A DNA stretch of 64,000 nt. Source: Burkholderia sp. USMB20. GTDB lineage: Bacteria > Pseudomonadota > Gammaproteobacteria > Burkholderiales > Burkholderiaceae. The stretch lies in contig NZ_JTAN02000019.1 of NCBI RefSeq assembly GCF_000949135.2, positions 1,054,001 through 1,118,000 on the forward strand, in the 5' to 3' direction. The translations under genes and the position numbers were made by a program. The notes below the pieces were generated by a model that made no database searches, was not told where the DNA came from, and was given only the letters and a program-made list of their open reading frames with translations. Below, one piece after another: positions 40,651 through 49,813 of this stretch (within the stretch, counting starts at the first letter, position 1; each line of letters opens with the position of its first letter).

Positions 40651-41676
40651 TCATTGGTCGGCGCAGACGGGTTCGCCATCCGCGCGCACGAGTCCGGCAC
40701 GCGACGCGATCCACCACAAGCCGCGCTCGGTCGCCTGTGCGACGACGCGTGCATGCGTGCAGCCGAATACGCTCAGCGCGTCGACGTAGCGCGCGCACAA
40801 TCCGTCGTCGCCGATCAGCAGCAGCGGCTGGTTCGCGAGCGCGACCCCGCGCTCCGCGAGCATCGCGTCGAGCGCGTTCAGCTCATGGCCGATCAGCAGC
40901 CCGGACAGATAGTCGCCCTGCGCATCGGGCGCGAGCCGGTCGGTCAGGCCGAGCGTGCGCGTGCTGAAGATCGTCGCGAGCAGCCCCGCGCGCTGCGCGC
41001 CGCGGGCCACCGCGACACCGCGCGCGAACGCCGCGCGGTCGGGCGACGCGCTCGCGCGCATCGTGCGGCCGAGGATCGTGTGATCGCGCAGCGCCGCGAA
41101 CAGCTCGCCCGTCATGAAAGTCTGGAAGCGCTCGATGAGCCCGTCCTTCACCCATGCCCACTTCGCATGCGTGCCCGGCAAGCCGATCAGTACCCCTGAA
41201 CGATCGGCATCAAGCATGGGATCGTTCGCGAGTGCGCCGAATATCTGCGTTTCTTCGCCGCGCATCACATCGGGCAATTCGCCCGTCGCGATCACGCCCG
41301 GCACGATCGACACAGTCGTGCCGCGCGCCGTCGTCACCGTGACGAGCCCCGCGACGAGCGCGTCGGCGCCGGCCGGCACCGCTACGTACGGCGCCTCGCG
41401 CCAGCCCTGCGCGCTGCCGACCATCCCGGCCGCCAGCACCGGCACGCCCGGCGCGCGGTCGAGCCAGTCGCCGCATGCTTCCTCGAACACGACGTCGAAG
41501 GCACGCGCGCCGCCGGCCGGCACGTGCATCACGCCTGCCGCGCGGCTGCGCGTGTCGAGCAGCGCGCCGTGCGCGTCGAACAGATACGCGCGCAGCGACG
41601 TCGTGCCCCAGTCGAGCGCGATCAGCGACGGGGCGGCGGAGTTGGCGTCCGGAGCGGTCCGGGTCGAATGGGTCAT
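40651..41676 (-). CDS. dgoK: 2-dehydro-3-deoxygalactonokinase
   Basis: A 341-residue sugar-acid kinase that phosphorylates 2-keto-3-deoxy-galactonate. The N-terminal phosphate loop SLIALDWGTTSLRAYLFD, EACGDWL, AGMVGSAQGWREAPYVAVPAG, and LPGTHAKWAWVKDGLIERFQTFMTGELF are typical of DgoK. Its ATG 41676 overlaps the IclR stop (ATGA), so it is coupled to the regulator. With dgoA it completes the lower part of the galactonate branch; no galactonate dehydratase is in this window. Confidence 0.94.
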   Translation of the reverse strand: MTHSTRTAPDANSAAPSLIALDWGTTSLRAYLFDAHGALLDTRSRAAGVMHVPAGGARAFDVVFEEACGDWLDRAPGVPVLAAGMVGSAQGWREAPYVAVPAGADALVAGLVTVTTARGTTVSIVPGVIATGELPDVMRGEETQIFGALANDPMLDADRSGVLIGLPGTHAKWAWVKDGLIERFQTFMTGELFAALRDHTILGRTMRASASPDRAAFARGVAVARGAQRAGLLATIFSTRTLGLTDRLAPDAQGDYLSGLLIGHELNALDAMLAERGVALANQPLLLIGDDGLCARYVDALSVFGCTHARVVAQATERGLWWIASRAGLVRADGEPVCADQ

Positions 41677-42572
41677 CGTTTGATCCTGCGGGTACCCTGC
41701 GGCGGGCTCCAGCCCAGTTCCGCGGAAATGGCTCGCGCTTCGCGCTGCACGAGCGGAATCAGTTCGTCCATCCGGTCGTGCGGCATGTACGGGATCGTGC
41801 TCGCGACCGATACGGCGGCGACGATCGCACCCGACGCGTCGCGGATCGGCGCGGCCACGCAGCGGATCGACGCTTCGTTTTCCTCGAGGTCGAACGTGTA
41901 GCCACCGGCCGCGTAATGCGCCATGCGCTGCAGGAACGCGCTCGTCTCGGGCCGGTTGTCCGGCTTGAAATTGACGCCGGCCAGCGCGCGCCGCGCGGCT
42001 TCGAACAGCGAGCGCCACCGGTCCGGATCGAGGTCGAGCATCATCGCCTTGCCGATGCCGGTCGACGCGAGCGGCATCCGGTGGCCGACGCGCGAACGCA
42101 TCTCGAGGCCGCGCGTGCCGGGAATCTTGTCGATGTACAGCACGTCGTCGCCGTCGCGCACGCCGAGGTGGATCGTGTCGAGCGTCGCTTCGGCGAGCGC
42201 CTCGAGGTGCGGCCGTGCAACCGCCGTGAGCGGCATCTGCTCGAGCGCGATCGTGCCGAGTTCGATCAGCTTCGGGCCGAGCAGGTAGCCGCCCTGCACC
42301 TGGCGCAGGTAGCGCGCCTGCACGAGGCTGCTGACGAGACGGTGCGTCGTGCTGCGCGTCGTGCCGAGCGCGGCGCCGATCGCACGCATGTCGCGCGCGC
42401 CGTTCGCGATCGCTTCGAGGATCGCGAGGCCGCGCAGCAGCGTCTGCGTGCCGGCCTGCTGCGCGGCGAGGTCGAGCGGCGTGCTGGTCGCGCCGATGCT
42501 GTCGGTCAGCGGCGCATCGTCCGGCGTCGCGCGCCGGGCGTCGAGAGCAAGGGTATCGGGCATCTTGGTCAT
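41673..42572 (-). CDS. IclR-family regulator heading the sugar operon
   Basis: A 299-residue transcription factor. After a ~40-residue polar start comes the winged helix-turn-helix (TLLRGLAILEAIANGARDMRAIGAALGTTRSTTHRLVSSLV). The IclR ligand domain follows, with GTRGLEMRSRVGHRMPLASTGIGKAMM and a C-terminal GAIVAAVSVASTIPYM. The start is ATG 42572; ATG 42563 is an alternative. It is the first gene of a nine-gene run through galM, unlike the more common divergent arrangement, so it probably controls its own transcript. The effector is presumably a galactonate-pathway intermediate. Confidence 0.9.
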   Translation of the reverse strand: MTKMPDTLALDARRATPDDAPLTDSIGATSTPLDLAAQQAGTQTLLRGLAILEAIANGARDMRAIGAALGTTRSTTHRLVSSLVQARYLRQVQGGYLLGPKLIELGTIALEQMPLTAVARPHLEALAEATLDTIHLGVRDGDDVLYIDKIPGTRGLEMRSRVGHRMPLASTGIGKAMMLDLDPDRWRSLFEAARRALAGVNFKPDNRPETSAFLQRMAHYAAGGYTFDLEENEASIRCVAAPIRDASGAIVAAVSVASTIPYMPHDRMDELIPLVQREARAISAELGWSPPQGTRRIKR

Positions 42573-42919
42573 GGAACGGGCTTCTTCAGCGGAATCGGTC
42601 TAGCCGCTGTCGCGAGGCCGGAACGAAGTCCGGCGTAGCGGCAACGCGGCGGTCGATGCACCGAGGAAAGCGCCCGGCGAACGTCATGGAAGGTGTCTCC
42701 GTGTGCGTCGGGCGCCGCGCGATGCGTGGGTCCGAAGCTGTCGATGTGCTTCGGATTGTAGGAGCGCACGCACTCGCCTCCAATATTTGAGTGCGTTGTC
42801 CAGATAATGAGAAATGCGACGGAAGCCGCGGCATTCGGCGCGGAACCGCCGCGCCATGCGCACGGGGGCGGAACCCGACACGTTGCGGGTCCCGCCCCCG
42901 TTATCCGCGCGCGGCGCGC
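42573..42919. other. Intergenic region before the IclR-dgoK operon
   Basis: A 347-nt gap between the EF-hand gene stop and the IclR start. It should hold the promoter of the nine-gene operon; I see no clear -35/-10 pair. An AT-richer patch lies at 42776-42815. The left part near 42862-42901 is a long hairpin listed separately. Short open frames across it are Arg/Pro-rich and unconvincing. Confidence 0.5.
42862..42901 (-). terminator. GC-rich hairpin downstream of the EF-hand gene
   Basis: Arms 42862-42877 and 42886-42901 pair over 16 positions with one mismatch and an 8-nt loop. It begins 19 nt after the EF-hand gene stop on the minus strand. There is no T run, so it may be a weak or factor-dependent terminator, or an RNA-stabilizing stem. 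Confidence 0.5.
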
Positions 42920-43324
42920 TTACTGCTGGTTCGTGCTGCGCGCCTGCATGTAGCGCTGCACGTCGGAGAACGACACGCGGCCGCTACCGTTCGCGTCGAT
43001 CTGCCGGAAGTGGTTCGCGACGTAGCCGAGGCCGGCCGCGCGCGCCTGCGCTTCGGTGATCGAGCCGGTGTTCTGCGTGTCGGCCGCGCCGAACTGCCGC
43101 GCGAGCTTGCGCACCACCTGCGCGTGCAGCGCGGCGCCCGTCGTCTGCGTGCCGGCGGTCGGCTTGCGCGCGGCCGGCGGCACGTACGGATCGCCAAGCT
43201 GCGCCTGGCGCGCGCGCGCCGGGGTGGCGGCGTCGCTCGCCTGCGCGAACGCGGACACCGATGCGGATGCTGCAACGCCGGCGCATGCGAGCGCCGCGGC
43301 AACGACGATGAAACGTTTCTTCAT
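42920..43324 (-). CDS. Small secreted EF-hand protein
   Basis: A 134-residue exported protein. A signal peptide covers about residues 1-27 (MKKRFIVVAAALACAGVAAS..., cut after AFA). The C-terminal half has two EF-hand-like loops: DTQNTGSITEAQ (weaker) and DANGSGRVSFSD (canonical D-x-N/D-x-S-G spacing, with a 12th-position Asp in place of Glu). Calcium binding is likely for the second. The start ATG 43324 is fixed by the signal peptide. It lies 84 nt after the S10 peptidase gene. Function unknown. Confidence 0.82.
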   Translation of the reverse strand: MKKRFIVVAAALACAGVAASASVSAFAQASDAATPARARQAQLGDPYVPPAARKPTAGTQTTGAALHAQVVRKLARQFGAADTQNTGSITEAQARAAGLGYVANHFRQIDANGSGRVSFSDVQRYMQARSTNQQ

Positions 43325-43408
43325 GTCAGGCTCCAGTCTGGAATGAGGTCGTCGACGGCCGGCGAACGGCGCCGCCGCGGGCGCGCGTCGCCAGGCCCGC
43401 ACATCGCA

Positions 43409-45019
43409 TCAGTGCGCGGCCGCGTTGTAGAAAGTCACGAGGTCGGCTTTCTCCTGCGGACGCGACGTATCGTCGAGATAGACCATGTGTCCACCCTGAT
43501 AGTCCTTGATCGTCAGGTTCGGTTGCGTGCCGAGCCGCGCGAGGTCGAGCTCGGTCTGGTAGAACGGCGTCGCGATGTCGTGATACCCGTTCAGCGACAG
43601 CACCTTCAGCGACGGATTCAGCGTCAGCGCAGCCGCGAGATCGGGAATCGTGTCGGGCATCGCGAGGCCGTCGTGCGTCCAGTCCCAGGTCTCGATCGCA
43701 TTGCTGCTGAGCGAATACGCCGACTGCGCGCTGTACTTCAACACGTTCGGCAGGTAGCTGCCGATCGTGTCGGTGAACGGCTTCGTGATGAACGTGCTCG
43801 ACGGGTCCCCGTCCGCCGCGAGCGGGCTCGACGACGGCACGTTCACGCGTGCGTCGTAGCGGCCGATCAGCGTGCCCGGGATCAGCGCCACCTGGAAGCT
43901 GTTGTCGAAGAAGGTCGGGACCACGTTGAAGTCAGCATTCCACAGCGACTGCTTCACGCCGGTCGAATTCACCATCGTCGTGACGAGCGCAGGCGGAGGC
44001 GGCGTGTGGCTCGCGAGATAGGCGTTCACGGCGGGCGTGTAGCTGCCGGCCGTCAACTGGCGCATCTGGTCCGCGTACTGCGGCAGGCTCGACGGGTTCG
44101 GATTGTCGAGCTGGTAGTACGCGCCGACGGTGCCGTAGGACGGCACGAAGCCCGCGCAGCTCACCGGGCTCGCCCCGTTGTTCGAGTTGCCGACATAGTC
44201 GCTCGCCATGTCGCAGTTCGCGTTGTAGTTCAGGATCGACGACTGCAGCACGATGCCGTCGAGCTTCACGCCGGCCGTCTCGAGCAGGTTCGCGAGCACG
44301 TCGGTGCGCGGCGTGCCGTACGACTCGCCGAACAGGTATTTCGGCGAATCGTTGCGCCGGTTCACGGCGATATAGCGCGTCACGAAGTCGCGGAACGCGC
44401 CGCCGTCCTGGTCGACACCCCAGAACGTCTGGTTCGTGTTCGGCGCGATCGCCTCCGAGAAACCGGTGCCGATCGCATCGACGAACACGAGGTCGGTCGT
44501 GTCGAGCAGGCTTTCCGCGTTGTCGACGAACGGGAACGTCGAGGCATTCGCGTTCGGGTCGCCCGTCTGGATCCGCTTCGGACCGAACGAGCCGAGATGC
44601 AGCCACACCGATGCGGAACCGGGGCCGCCGTTGTACAGGAACGTGACGGGCCGCTTCGCCGCGGGCTGGTTGTCCGCGGTGTACGCGATGTAGAAGAACG
44701 AGGCTTCGGGCGCGCCCGTCTGCGGATTGCGCGCGACGAGATGGCCGGCGGTGGCCGTGTAGCGAATCGTCTTGCCGTTCAGCGTGATCTGGTGATGGGT
44801 GACGGCGGCCTTTTCGACCGCGGCGGACGCGTCGAGCGACGCGGTCGCGCTCGATGAATAACTGTTGGGATCGTTGTACGGCCTGTCCACCTGAGCGGCG
44901 GGATCGGCTGAATTGTCGGTACCTGCTGCCGAGGACGGGGTCACGTCGTCGTTGCAGGCCGTCAGAATCAGCGAAGAGAACACAACTCCCAACCACAGCT
45001 TCGCTTTGCTCGCTGGCAT
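43409..45019 (-). CDS. Lipoprotein serine carboxypeptidase, family S10
   Basis: A 536-residue predicted lipoprotein: the signal peptide ends in LTAC (Cys22). The S10 alpha/beta-hydrolase signatures are complete: FLYNGGPGSASVWLHLGSFGP (oxyanion region), the nucleophile Ser in FGESYGTPR, Asp in NGYHDIATPF, and His in GGHMVYLD at the C-terminus. Such enzymes remove C-terminal residues from peptides, usually at acidic pH. The start ATG 45019 is preceded by AAAGGA. S10 peptidases of this lipoprotein type occur in Burkholderia and other environmental bacteria; the substrate is unknown. Confidence 0.88.
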   Translation of the reverse strand: MPASKAKLWLGVVFSSLILTACNDDVTPSSAAGTDNSADPAAQVDRPYNDPNSYSSSATASLDASAAVEKAAVTHHQITLNGKTIRYTATAGHLVARNPQTGAPEASFFYIAYTADNQPAAKRPVTFLYNGGPGSASVWLHLGSFGPKRIQTGDPNANASTFPFVDNAESLLDTTDLVFVDAIGTGFSEAIAPNTNQTFWGVDQDGGAFRDFVTRYIAVNRRNDSPKYLFGESYGTPRTDVLANLLETAGVKLDGIVLQSSILNYNANCDMASDYVGNSNNGASPVSCAGFVPSYGTVGAYYQLDNPNPSSLPQYADQMRQLTAGSYTPAVNAYLASHTPPPPALVTTMVNSTGVKQSLWNADFNVVPTFFDNSFQVALIPGTLIGRYDARVNVPSSSPLAADGDPSSTFITKPFTDTIGSYLPNVLKYSAQSAYSLSSNAIETWDWTHDGLAMPDTIPDLAAALTLNPSLKVLSLNGYHDIATPFYQTELDLARLGTQPNLTIKDYQGGHMVYLDDTSRPQEKADLVTFYNAAAH

Positions 45020-45447
45020 CGTTGCTTTCCTTCTCTCGAATGTTTTTTTGTGTCGAGCAGCCGGGTGAGCCGCCCCCCGCCTCGATTGCGGCCGATAAGC
45101 CGAGGCGCCGGCCAATATACGCGAGCGGGTCGGCTTTGAAAAATTTGGAAATATTCGATCGGCGGGCGGTGCAGTGCACACCTTTCAGGAATGCTTCGAT
45201 TCGCGAACCGTCGCTTTTCAGTCGCCTTTCGATTGCTTTCGTGTTTACTCCGGAGCACTAAAAATCACACGGATTTCGTGCCATATCGGCAAACAAAATT
45301 CCGCGCGTGCGAGCATTGCTCAGCAAAGCGAAATAGATGAATTCGTCTAATGGATGCGGCCCGAAATGCGGGCATCACGAATGCGCTGCAGTGCACCAAT
45401 GGCGCAGCGGCGACGGAACGGACAATGCGACGGCGCGGGTGCGCCGC
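45020..45447. other. AT-rich intergenic region between mtgA and the S10 peptidase gene
   Basis: A 428-nt gap with noticeably lower GC than its surroundings, mainly at 45135-45160 and 45240-45345. A minus-strand promoter candidate for the peptidase lies at 45114-45141: -10 TATATT and -35 TTTCAA, spaced 16. Nothing in the right-hand part looks coding, and no known RNA motif is seen. Confidence 0.5.
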
Positions 45448-46185
45448 TCACTGCGATTGCGGAAGTTCGGCCGCGCCCATCCGGCGGGCAATGACGGCCG
45501 CGCGCTGCGCCTGGTAGGCCGAGCCGCGGTGCGCGTCGAACCAGCGCGGCTTGGGCAGCATCACCGCGAGGCGCGCCGACTGCCACGCGCCGAGCCGGCT
45601 CGCGGGAATCTTGTAGTAATAACGGGCGGCGGCCTCGGCGCCGTACACGCCGCGGCCCCATTCGACCGAATTCAGGTAGATCTCGAAGATCCGCTCCTTG
45701 TCGAGCACCGTCTCGAGCATCCACGTGATGATCAGCTCCTGCCCCTTGCGGATGTAGCTCTTCTCGCGCGACAGGAACAGGTTGCGCGCGAGCTGCTGGG
45801 TGATCGTCGAACCGCCCGCGACGATCCGGCCGCGCGCCTTGTTCTTCTCCCATGCCTGCAGGATCGCGTCGACGTCGTAGCCGTTGTTGGTCGCGAAGGT
45901 CGAATCCTCCGACGCGATCAGCGCGCGCTTCAGGTTGCGCGAGATCTGGTCGTATGGCACCCACTGATGCTGGATCCGCGCGGGCGGGTTGTCGCGCGAC
46001 AGCCACCATGCGTCGGTCCGCATGAACGCGGTCGAGCCGGGATTGATGAACGACCACGCGGCGATCTGCACGAGATAGAACAGCTGCGTCGCGAGCCATG
46101 CGCCCGCGAACACCGAACCCGCATAGACGAGCCAGCGCGTCGCGCCGACCGTGCGCGTGCGCTGCGTGCCGCTGACCGCCACCAC
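45448..46185 (-). CDS. mtgA: Monofunctional biosynthetic peptidoglycan transglycosylase
   Basis: Inner-membrane glycosyltransferase (GT51) of about 245 residues that polymerizes lipid II glycan strands. One N-terminal membrane anchor (about residues 15-40) is followed by the GT51 motifs: [17 protein letters not shown] (catalytic Glu), [29 protein letters not shown] and [17 protein letters not shown]. The start is one of two adjacent GTG codons (46185 used; 46182 possible), 14 nt after aroE. Last gene of the mpl operon, whose first gene recycles murein peptide. Confidence 0.93.
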   Translation of the reverse strand: MVAVSGTQRTRTVGATRWLVYAGSVFAGAWLATQLFYLVQIAAWSFINPGSTAFMRTDAWWLSRDNPPARIQHQWVPYDQISRNLKRALIASEDSTFATNNGYDVDAILQAWEKNKARGRIVAGGSTITQQLARNLFLSREKSYIRKGQELIITWMLETVLDKERIFEIYLNSVEWGRGVYGAEAAARYYYKIPASRLGAWQSARLAVMLPKPRWFDAHRGSAYQAQRAAVIARRMGAAELPQSQ

Positions 46186-46199
46186 GTGCCGCGCCCTGC

Positions 46200-47066
46200 T
46201 CAGGCCGCCGCGAGCGCCTGGCGCAGCGCGGCCAGCACCGGTGCGCCGTCCGGCCGCACGCCGCGCCAGATGAAGAACGATTCGGCCGCCTGCTCGACCA
46301 GCATCCCGAGCCCGTCGGCCGTGCGCGCGCCGAGCGACGCCGCATGCTGCATGAACACCGTCGGCTGCGCGCCGTACATCATGTCGTACGCGAGCGTGCC
46401 CGCGCCGAACGCGGCCGCGTCGCACGCCGGCAGCGCCGCATCGAGGCTGCCTGCCGTCGCGTTGACGATCACGTCGTACGGCTCGGGCCGCACGGCGTCC
46501 GGGCCGCCGCCCGACAGTACGCAGCCCGCATCGTGCGCGGCCTGCGTGAACTGGCCGACGAGCGCCTCGGCCTTGCTCGCGGTGCGGTTCACGATCGTGA
46601 TCGACAGCGGCGCGCGCTCGAGCATCGGCAGCACGACGCCACGCGCCGCGCCGCCCGCGCCGAGCAGCAGGATGCGCGTGCCCGCGAGCGACACGCCGAG
46701 ATTCGATTCGATGTCGCGCACGAGGCCGACGCCGTCCGTGTTGTCGCCGTAGATGCCGCCGTCGGCATCGATGCGCAGCGTGTTCACCGCGCCCGCCGCC
46801 GCCGCGCGCGGCGACAGCGTGTCGGCGAGCGCGTGCGCGTCGAGCTTGAACGGCACCGTCACGTTCGCACCGCGTCCGCCTTCGGCGATGAACGCGCGCA
46901 CGGCGGCCTCGAAGCCGTCGACCGGCGCGAGCCGGTGTTCGTAGACGATCGCCTCGCCCGTCTGCGCGGCGAACTGCGCGTGGATGAACGGCGACTTGCT
47001 GTGCGCCACCGGGTTGCCGAACACCACATAGCGGTCGGCGCCGCTCGTCGACGCGGCTGCGTTCAC
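46200..47066 (-). CDS. aroE: Shikimate dehydrogenase
   Basis: NADP-dependent enzyme of the shikimate pathway, 288 residues. It has [21 protein letters not shown] (shikimate-binding Ser-Lys region), [12 protein letters not shown] (catalytic Lys), [13 protein letters not shown] (catalytic Asp), the Rossmann [14 protein letters not shown], and [11 protein letters not shown] (NADP specificity). It starts at GTG 47066, which overlaps the RNase stop in GTGA. This coupling to rnb and mtgA is seen across Burkholderia-type genomes. Confidence 0.96.
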   Translation of the reverse strand: MNAAASTSGADRYVVFGNPVAHSKSPFIHAQFAAQTGEAIVYEHRLAPVDGFEAAVRAFIAEGGRGANVTVPFKLDAHALADTLSPRAAAAGAVNTLRIDADGGIYGDNTDGVGLVRDIESNLGVSLAGTRILLLGAGGAARGVVLPMLERAPLSITIVNRTASKAEALVGQFTQAAHDAGCVLSGGGPDAVRPEPYDVIVNATAGSLDAALPACDAAAFGAGTLAYDMMYGAQPTVFMQHAASLGARTADGLGMLVEQAAESFFIWRGVRPDGAPVLAALRQALAAA

Positions 47067-49162
47067 GATGCGCGCCCCTCTTCGCTTGCCGCGCTTTCCT
47101 GGCCGTTGGCGGTCGCGGCCTCGTCGCCCGCGGCCGTCGCGCCGTCCGCTTCGGCCAGTGCTTCGGCCTCGGCTTGCGCCGACGCGTCCTGCGCATCGAC
47201 CAGCGTGTCGTCGCCGCCCTCGTTCTCGTCTTCGTCGTCGGCCGCGTCGCCGCTCGTCACGGTCGGCGCGTCGAGCACGTTAAGCAGCCGCACCGACGCC
47301 TCGATCGTCAGCTCGTCGAGCGACATCACGTCGAGCAGCACGCGCGTGCCGCGCGCATGCACGCCGAGCCCCGGCACGTGCAGCAGCAGCGGAATTTCCT
47401 CGAGGCGCACCAGGTCGCCCTTCACGACGCTCGCGACGACCTGCTTCTTCTGCTCCTGCGCGAGCCAGCGCAGGCACCAGAAGTACTCCATCCGGCGCTG
47501 GTAGTCGGCGTACGCGGTATAGGTGTCGTCGAAGCCCTGCACGACCGCGTACAGGTCGGCGTCCTTCGGCTTGAACGGCGCGGCGAGCTTCGCGGTGACG
47601 CCGTGCTGCACGCATGCCAGCAGTTGCCACTGGTTCACGAGGTCGACGTAACGGCGCAGCGGCGACGTGCTCCACGCGTATTGCGCGACACCGAGGCCTT
47701 CGTGCGGCGCGGCCGTCGTCTGCATCCGCGTGCGCTTCGGGCCCGGCGCGCCGAAGCCGCGCTGCGAGCGATAGATGCCGGGCACCGTGTGATCGTGCAG
47801 GAACGCGCCCCACGTCGAGTTCGCGAGGATCGCGAGCTCCGACACGATCAGGTCGAGCGGCGAGCCGCGGCGGCGCGGCGTGATCGTCACGTGCTCGCCT
47901 TCGACGTAGAAGTTGTAGTCGGTGTTGCGCTGCACTTCGCGCTTCAGGCCGTAGCCCGCGCGCGCGACCTGGCGCTTCTCGAACAGCGCCTGCGCGAGCG
48001 GCCACAGCACGGCGATGTCGTCCTTGTGCGGATAGTCGCCGGTGCCGGCGGCGAGCGTCTCTTCGTTGACGAGCTCGTCGAGCGTGTTGTGGCGCAGGTT
48101 GTTCTTCACGAACACCAGTTCGGCGCGCGTCTCGTTCGCGACGATCTCCTGCGTCTCGCGGTTGACGATGATGTACAGCGACAGCGCCGGGCGGTAGTCG
48201 CCTTCCTTCAGCGTGAACACGTCGACCACGTCGTCCGGCAGCATCGTGATCTTGTCGCCCGGCATGTAGACGGTCGACAGGCGCGCGCGCGCGATCGCGT
48301 CGACCGCGTCGCCGCGCACGATGCCGAGCGCCGGCGCCGCGATGTGCACGCCGATCCGCACGCGACCGTCGGACAGGTGCTCGACCGAAAACGCGTCGTC
48401 GATTTCGGTCGTCGTGATGTCGTCGATCGAGAACGCCTCGACGTCCGCGCGCGGCAGGTCGTCCGGCAGCGGGCCGACCGTGACGGCCGGGAAGCCGGTG
48501 CCGTGCGGGAAGAATTCCGCGAGGAAGCGCGCCTCGTGCAGCGCACGCGGCGACGCGATGCCGCCGCAGTCGAGCATCAGCCGCGCCGGCGACACGCCGC
48601 GCGCGCCGGCCGCCGCTTCCATCGCCTTGTATTCGATCGCGTTCTTGTCCGGCCGCGTCAGCAGCCCGAGCACCTTGCCCGCGAACGCTTCCGGCAGCTT
48701 GCCGGCCTTCAGCTCCTCTTCGTACTGCGCCTGGACGAGCGCCTGCTGGCGCTTGCGCTCGAGCGACGCGAGCGCCATCTTGAGCTGCTCTTCCGGCGCG
48801 CGCTGATACTGGCCGCGCCCCTTGCGGCGGAAGTAGACGGGCGAGCCGTGCAGCCGCAGCACCAGCGCCGCGCGCTCGACCGGACCGTAGGTCGCGCCGA
48901 AGTATTCCGCGGCCAGCGCCGTATACGCGAATTCGTCGGCCGGCGCGCATTCCCACAGGAAATCCAGGTCGATCTGCTGCGCGGCCGTGTCGGCTTCCTG
49001 CATCAGCTCGCTCGCGGCCGGCTTCTCGAATTCGATCAGCACGTCTTTCGCGCGCACCTTCGCCCGCCGCCCGCCGGGCAACTCGACCTGAAACGCGTCG
49101 CCCTGGCGCGACAGCACGCTGCCCGCCTTGAAACTGCCCGATTCCTCGAAGAAAACGTTCAC
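47063..49162 (-). CDS. RNase II-family exoribonuclease
   Basis: A 699-residue 3'-5' exoribonuclease of the RNB family. The catalytic-domain signature is [22 protein letters not shown] (three of the four metal-binding Asp), with GVHIAAPAL and [15 protein letters not shown] after it, and an RNB end near [14 protein letters not shown] and [19 protein letters not shown]. The N-terminal part has OB-like segments. The C-terminal ~50 residues are acidic and Ala-rich ([19 protein letters not shown]), an unusual tail. The start ATG 49162 ([14 protein letters not shown]). Second-last coupling of the mpl operon. Confidence 0.9.
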   Translation of the reverse strand: MNVFFEESGSFKAGSVLSRQGDAFQVELPGGRRAKVRAKDVLIEFEKPAASELMQEADTAAQQIDLDFLWECAPADEFAYTALAAEYFGATYGPVERAALVLRLHGSPVYFRRKGRGQYQRAPEEQLKMALASLERKRQQALVQAQYEEELKAGKLPEAFAGKVLGLLTRPDKNAIEYKAMEAAAGARGVSPARLMLDCGGIASPRALHEARFLAEFFPHGTGFPAVTVGPLPDDLPRADVEAFSIDDITTTEIDDAFSVEHLSDGRVRIGVHIAAPALGIVRGDAVDAIARARLSTVYMPGDKITMLPDDVVDVFTLKEGDYRPALSLYIIVNRETQEIVANETRAELVFVKNNLRHNTLDELVNEETLAAGTGDYPHKDDIAVLWPLAQALFEKRQVARAGYGLKREVQRNTDYNFYVEGEHVTITPRRRGSPLDLIVSELAILANSTWGAFLHDHTVPGIYRSQRGFGAPGPKRTRMQTTAAPHEGLGVAQYAWSTSPLRRYVDLVNQWQLLACVQHGVTAKLAAPFKPKDADLYAVVQGFDDTYTAYADYQRRMEYFWCLRWLAQEQKKQVVASVVKGDLVRLEEIPLLLHVPGLGVHARGTRVLLDVMSLDELTIEASVRLLNVLDAPTVTSGDAADDEDENEGGDDTLVDAQDASAQAEAEALAEADGATAAGDEAATANGQESAASEEGRAS

Positions 49163-49243
49163 TCAGTACTCTCGTTCAGACTGCCGGGCGCCGCATCGAC
49201 GGCGCCGCATGATGATGGGAATTCGATCGGCATGACGCCGGGT

Positions 49244-49813
49244 TCATGACGTTCGGTCGTCGCAAAAAGCGAGAACGTCGTCGACATAGTCGGCAAATTC
49301 GCTGATTCCGTGGTCGCTGCCTTCGATCACGCGCGTTTTCGCGCCCGGGTAGTGGGCGAGCATCTCGCGGTAGTCCAGCACTTCGTCGCCCGTCGCCGCG
49401 AACAGATAGTAGCGTTCGGGCCGCGAAATCGCCGGCACGCGCAGCGCATCGAGCTCCTGCAGGTGATGGCGTTCGACGACGATCGAGCCGCCGCCGTGCC
49501 ACAGCGGCTGTTCGCCCAGATGCTGCTCGAGGTCGCGCTGCGGCACGATCGCCGGATTCAGCAGCACCGCCTTCCAGCCGTGCTTTTCGGCGAGCCAGGT
49601 CGCGTAGTAGCCGCCGAGCGAGCTGCCGATCACCGTCACGTCGCGCACCCCGGCCACCGCGGCTTCCGCGACGGCGATCGCCTCGAGCGGCGACACCGAC
49701 AGCGACGGACAGCGCCATTCGGGCGTGCGGCCGAGCTCGGCCATGCGCGCGGCGAGGAGGCGCGACTTCTGCGACTCCGGCGACGACCGGAACCCGTGCA
49801 GGTACAGGATCAC
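49244..49813 (-). CDS. YqiA/YcfP-type alpha/beta-hydrolase esterase
   Basis: A 189-residue serine hydrolase. It has the family start VILYLHGFRSSPESQKS, the nucleophile elbow IGSSLGGYYATWLA (Ser65), and the late His in IEGSDHGISEF; an acidic residue near TGDEVLDY completes the triad. The start is GTG 49813, which overlaps the mpl stop (GTGA), so it is translationally coupled. The substrate is unknown, as for E. coli YqiA. It precedes the RNase II-family gene by 81 nt. Confidence 0.87.
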   Translation of the reverse strand: MILYLHGFRSSPESQKSRLLAARMAELGRTPEWRCPSLSVSPLEAIAVAEAAVAGVRDVTVIGSSLGGYYATWLAEKHGWKAVLLNPAIVPQRDLEQHLGEQPLWHGGGSIVVERHHLQELDALRVPAISRPERYYLFAATGDEVLDYREMLAHYPGAKTRVIEGSDHGISEFADYVDDVLAFCDDRTS

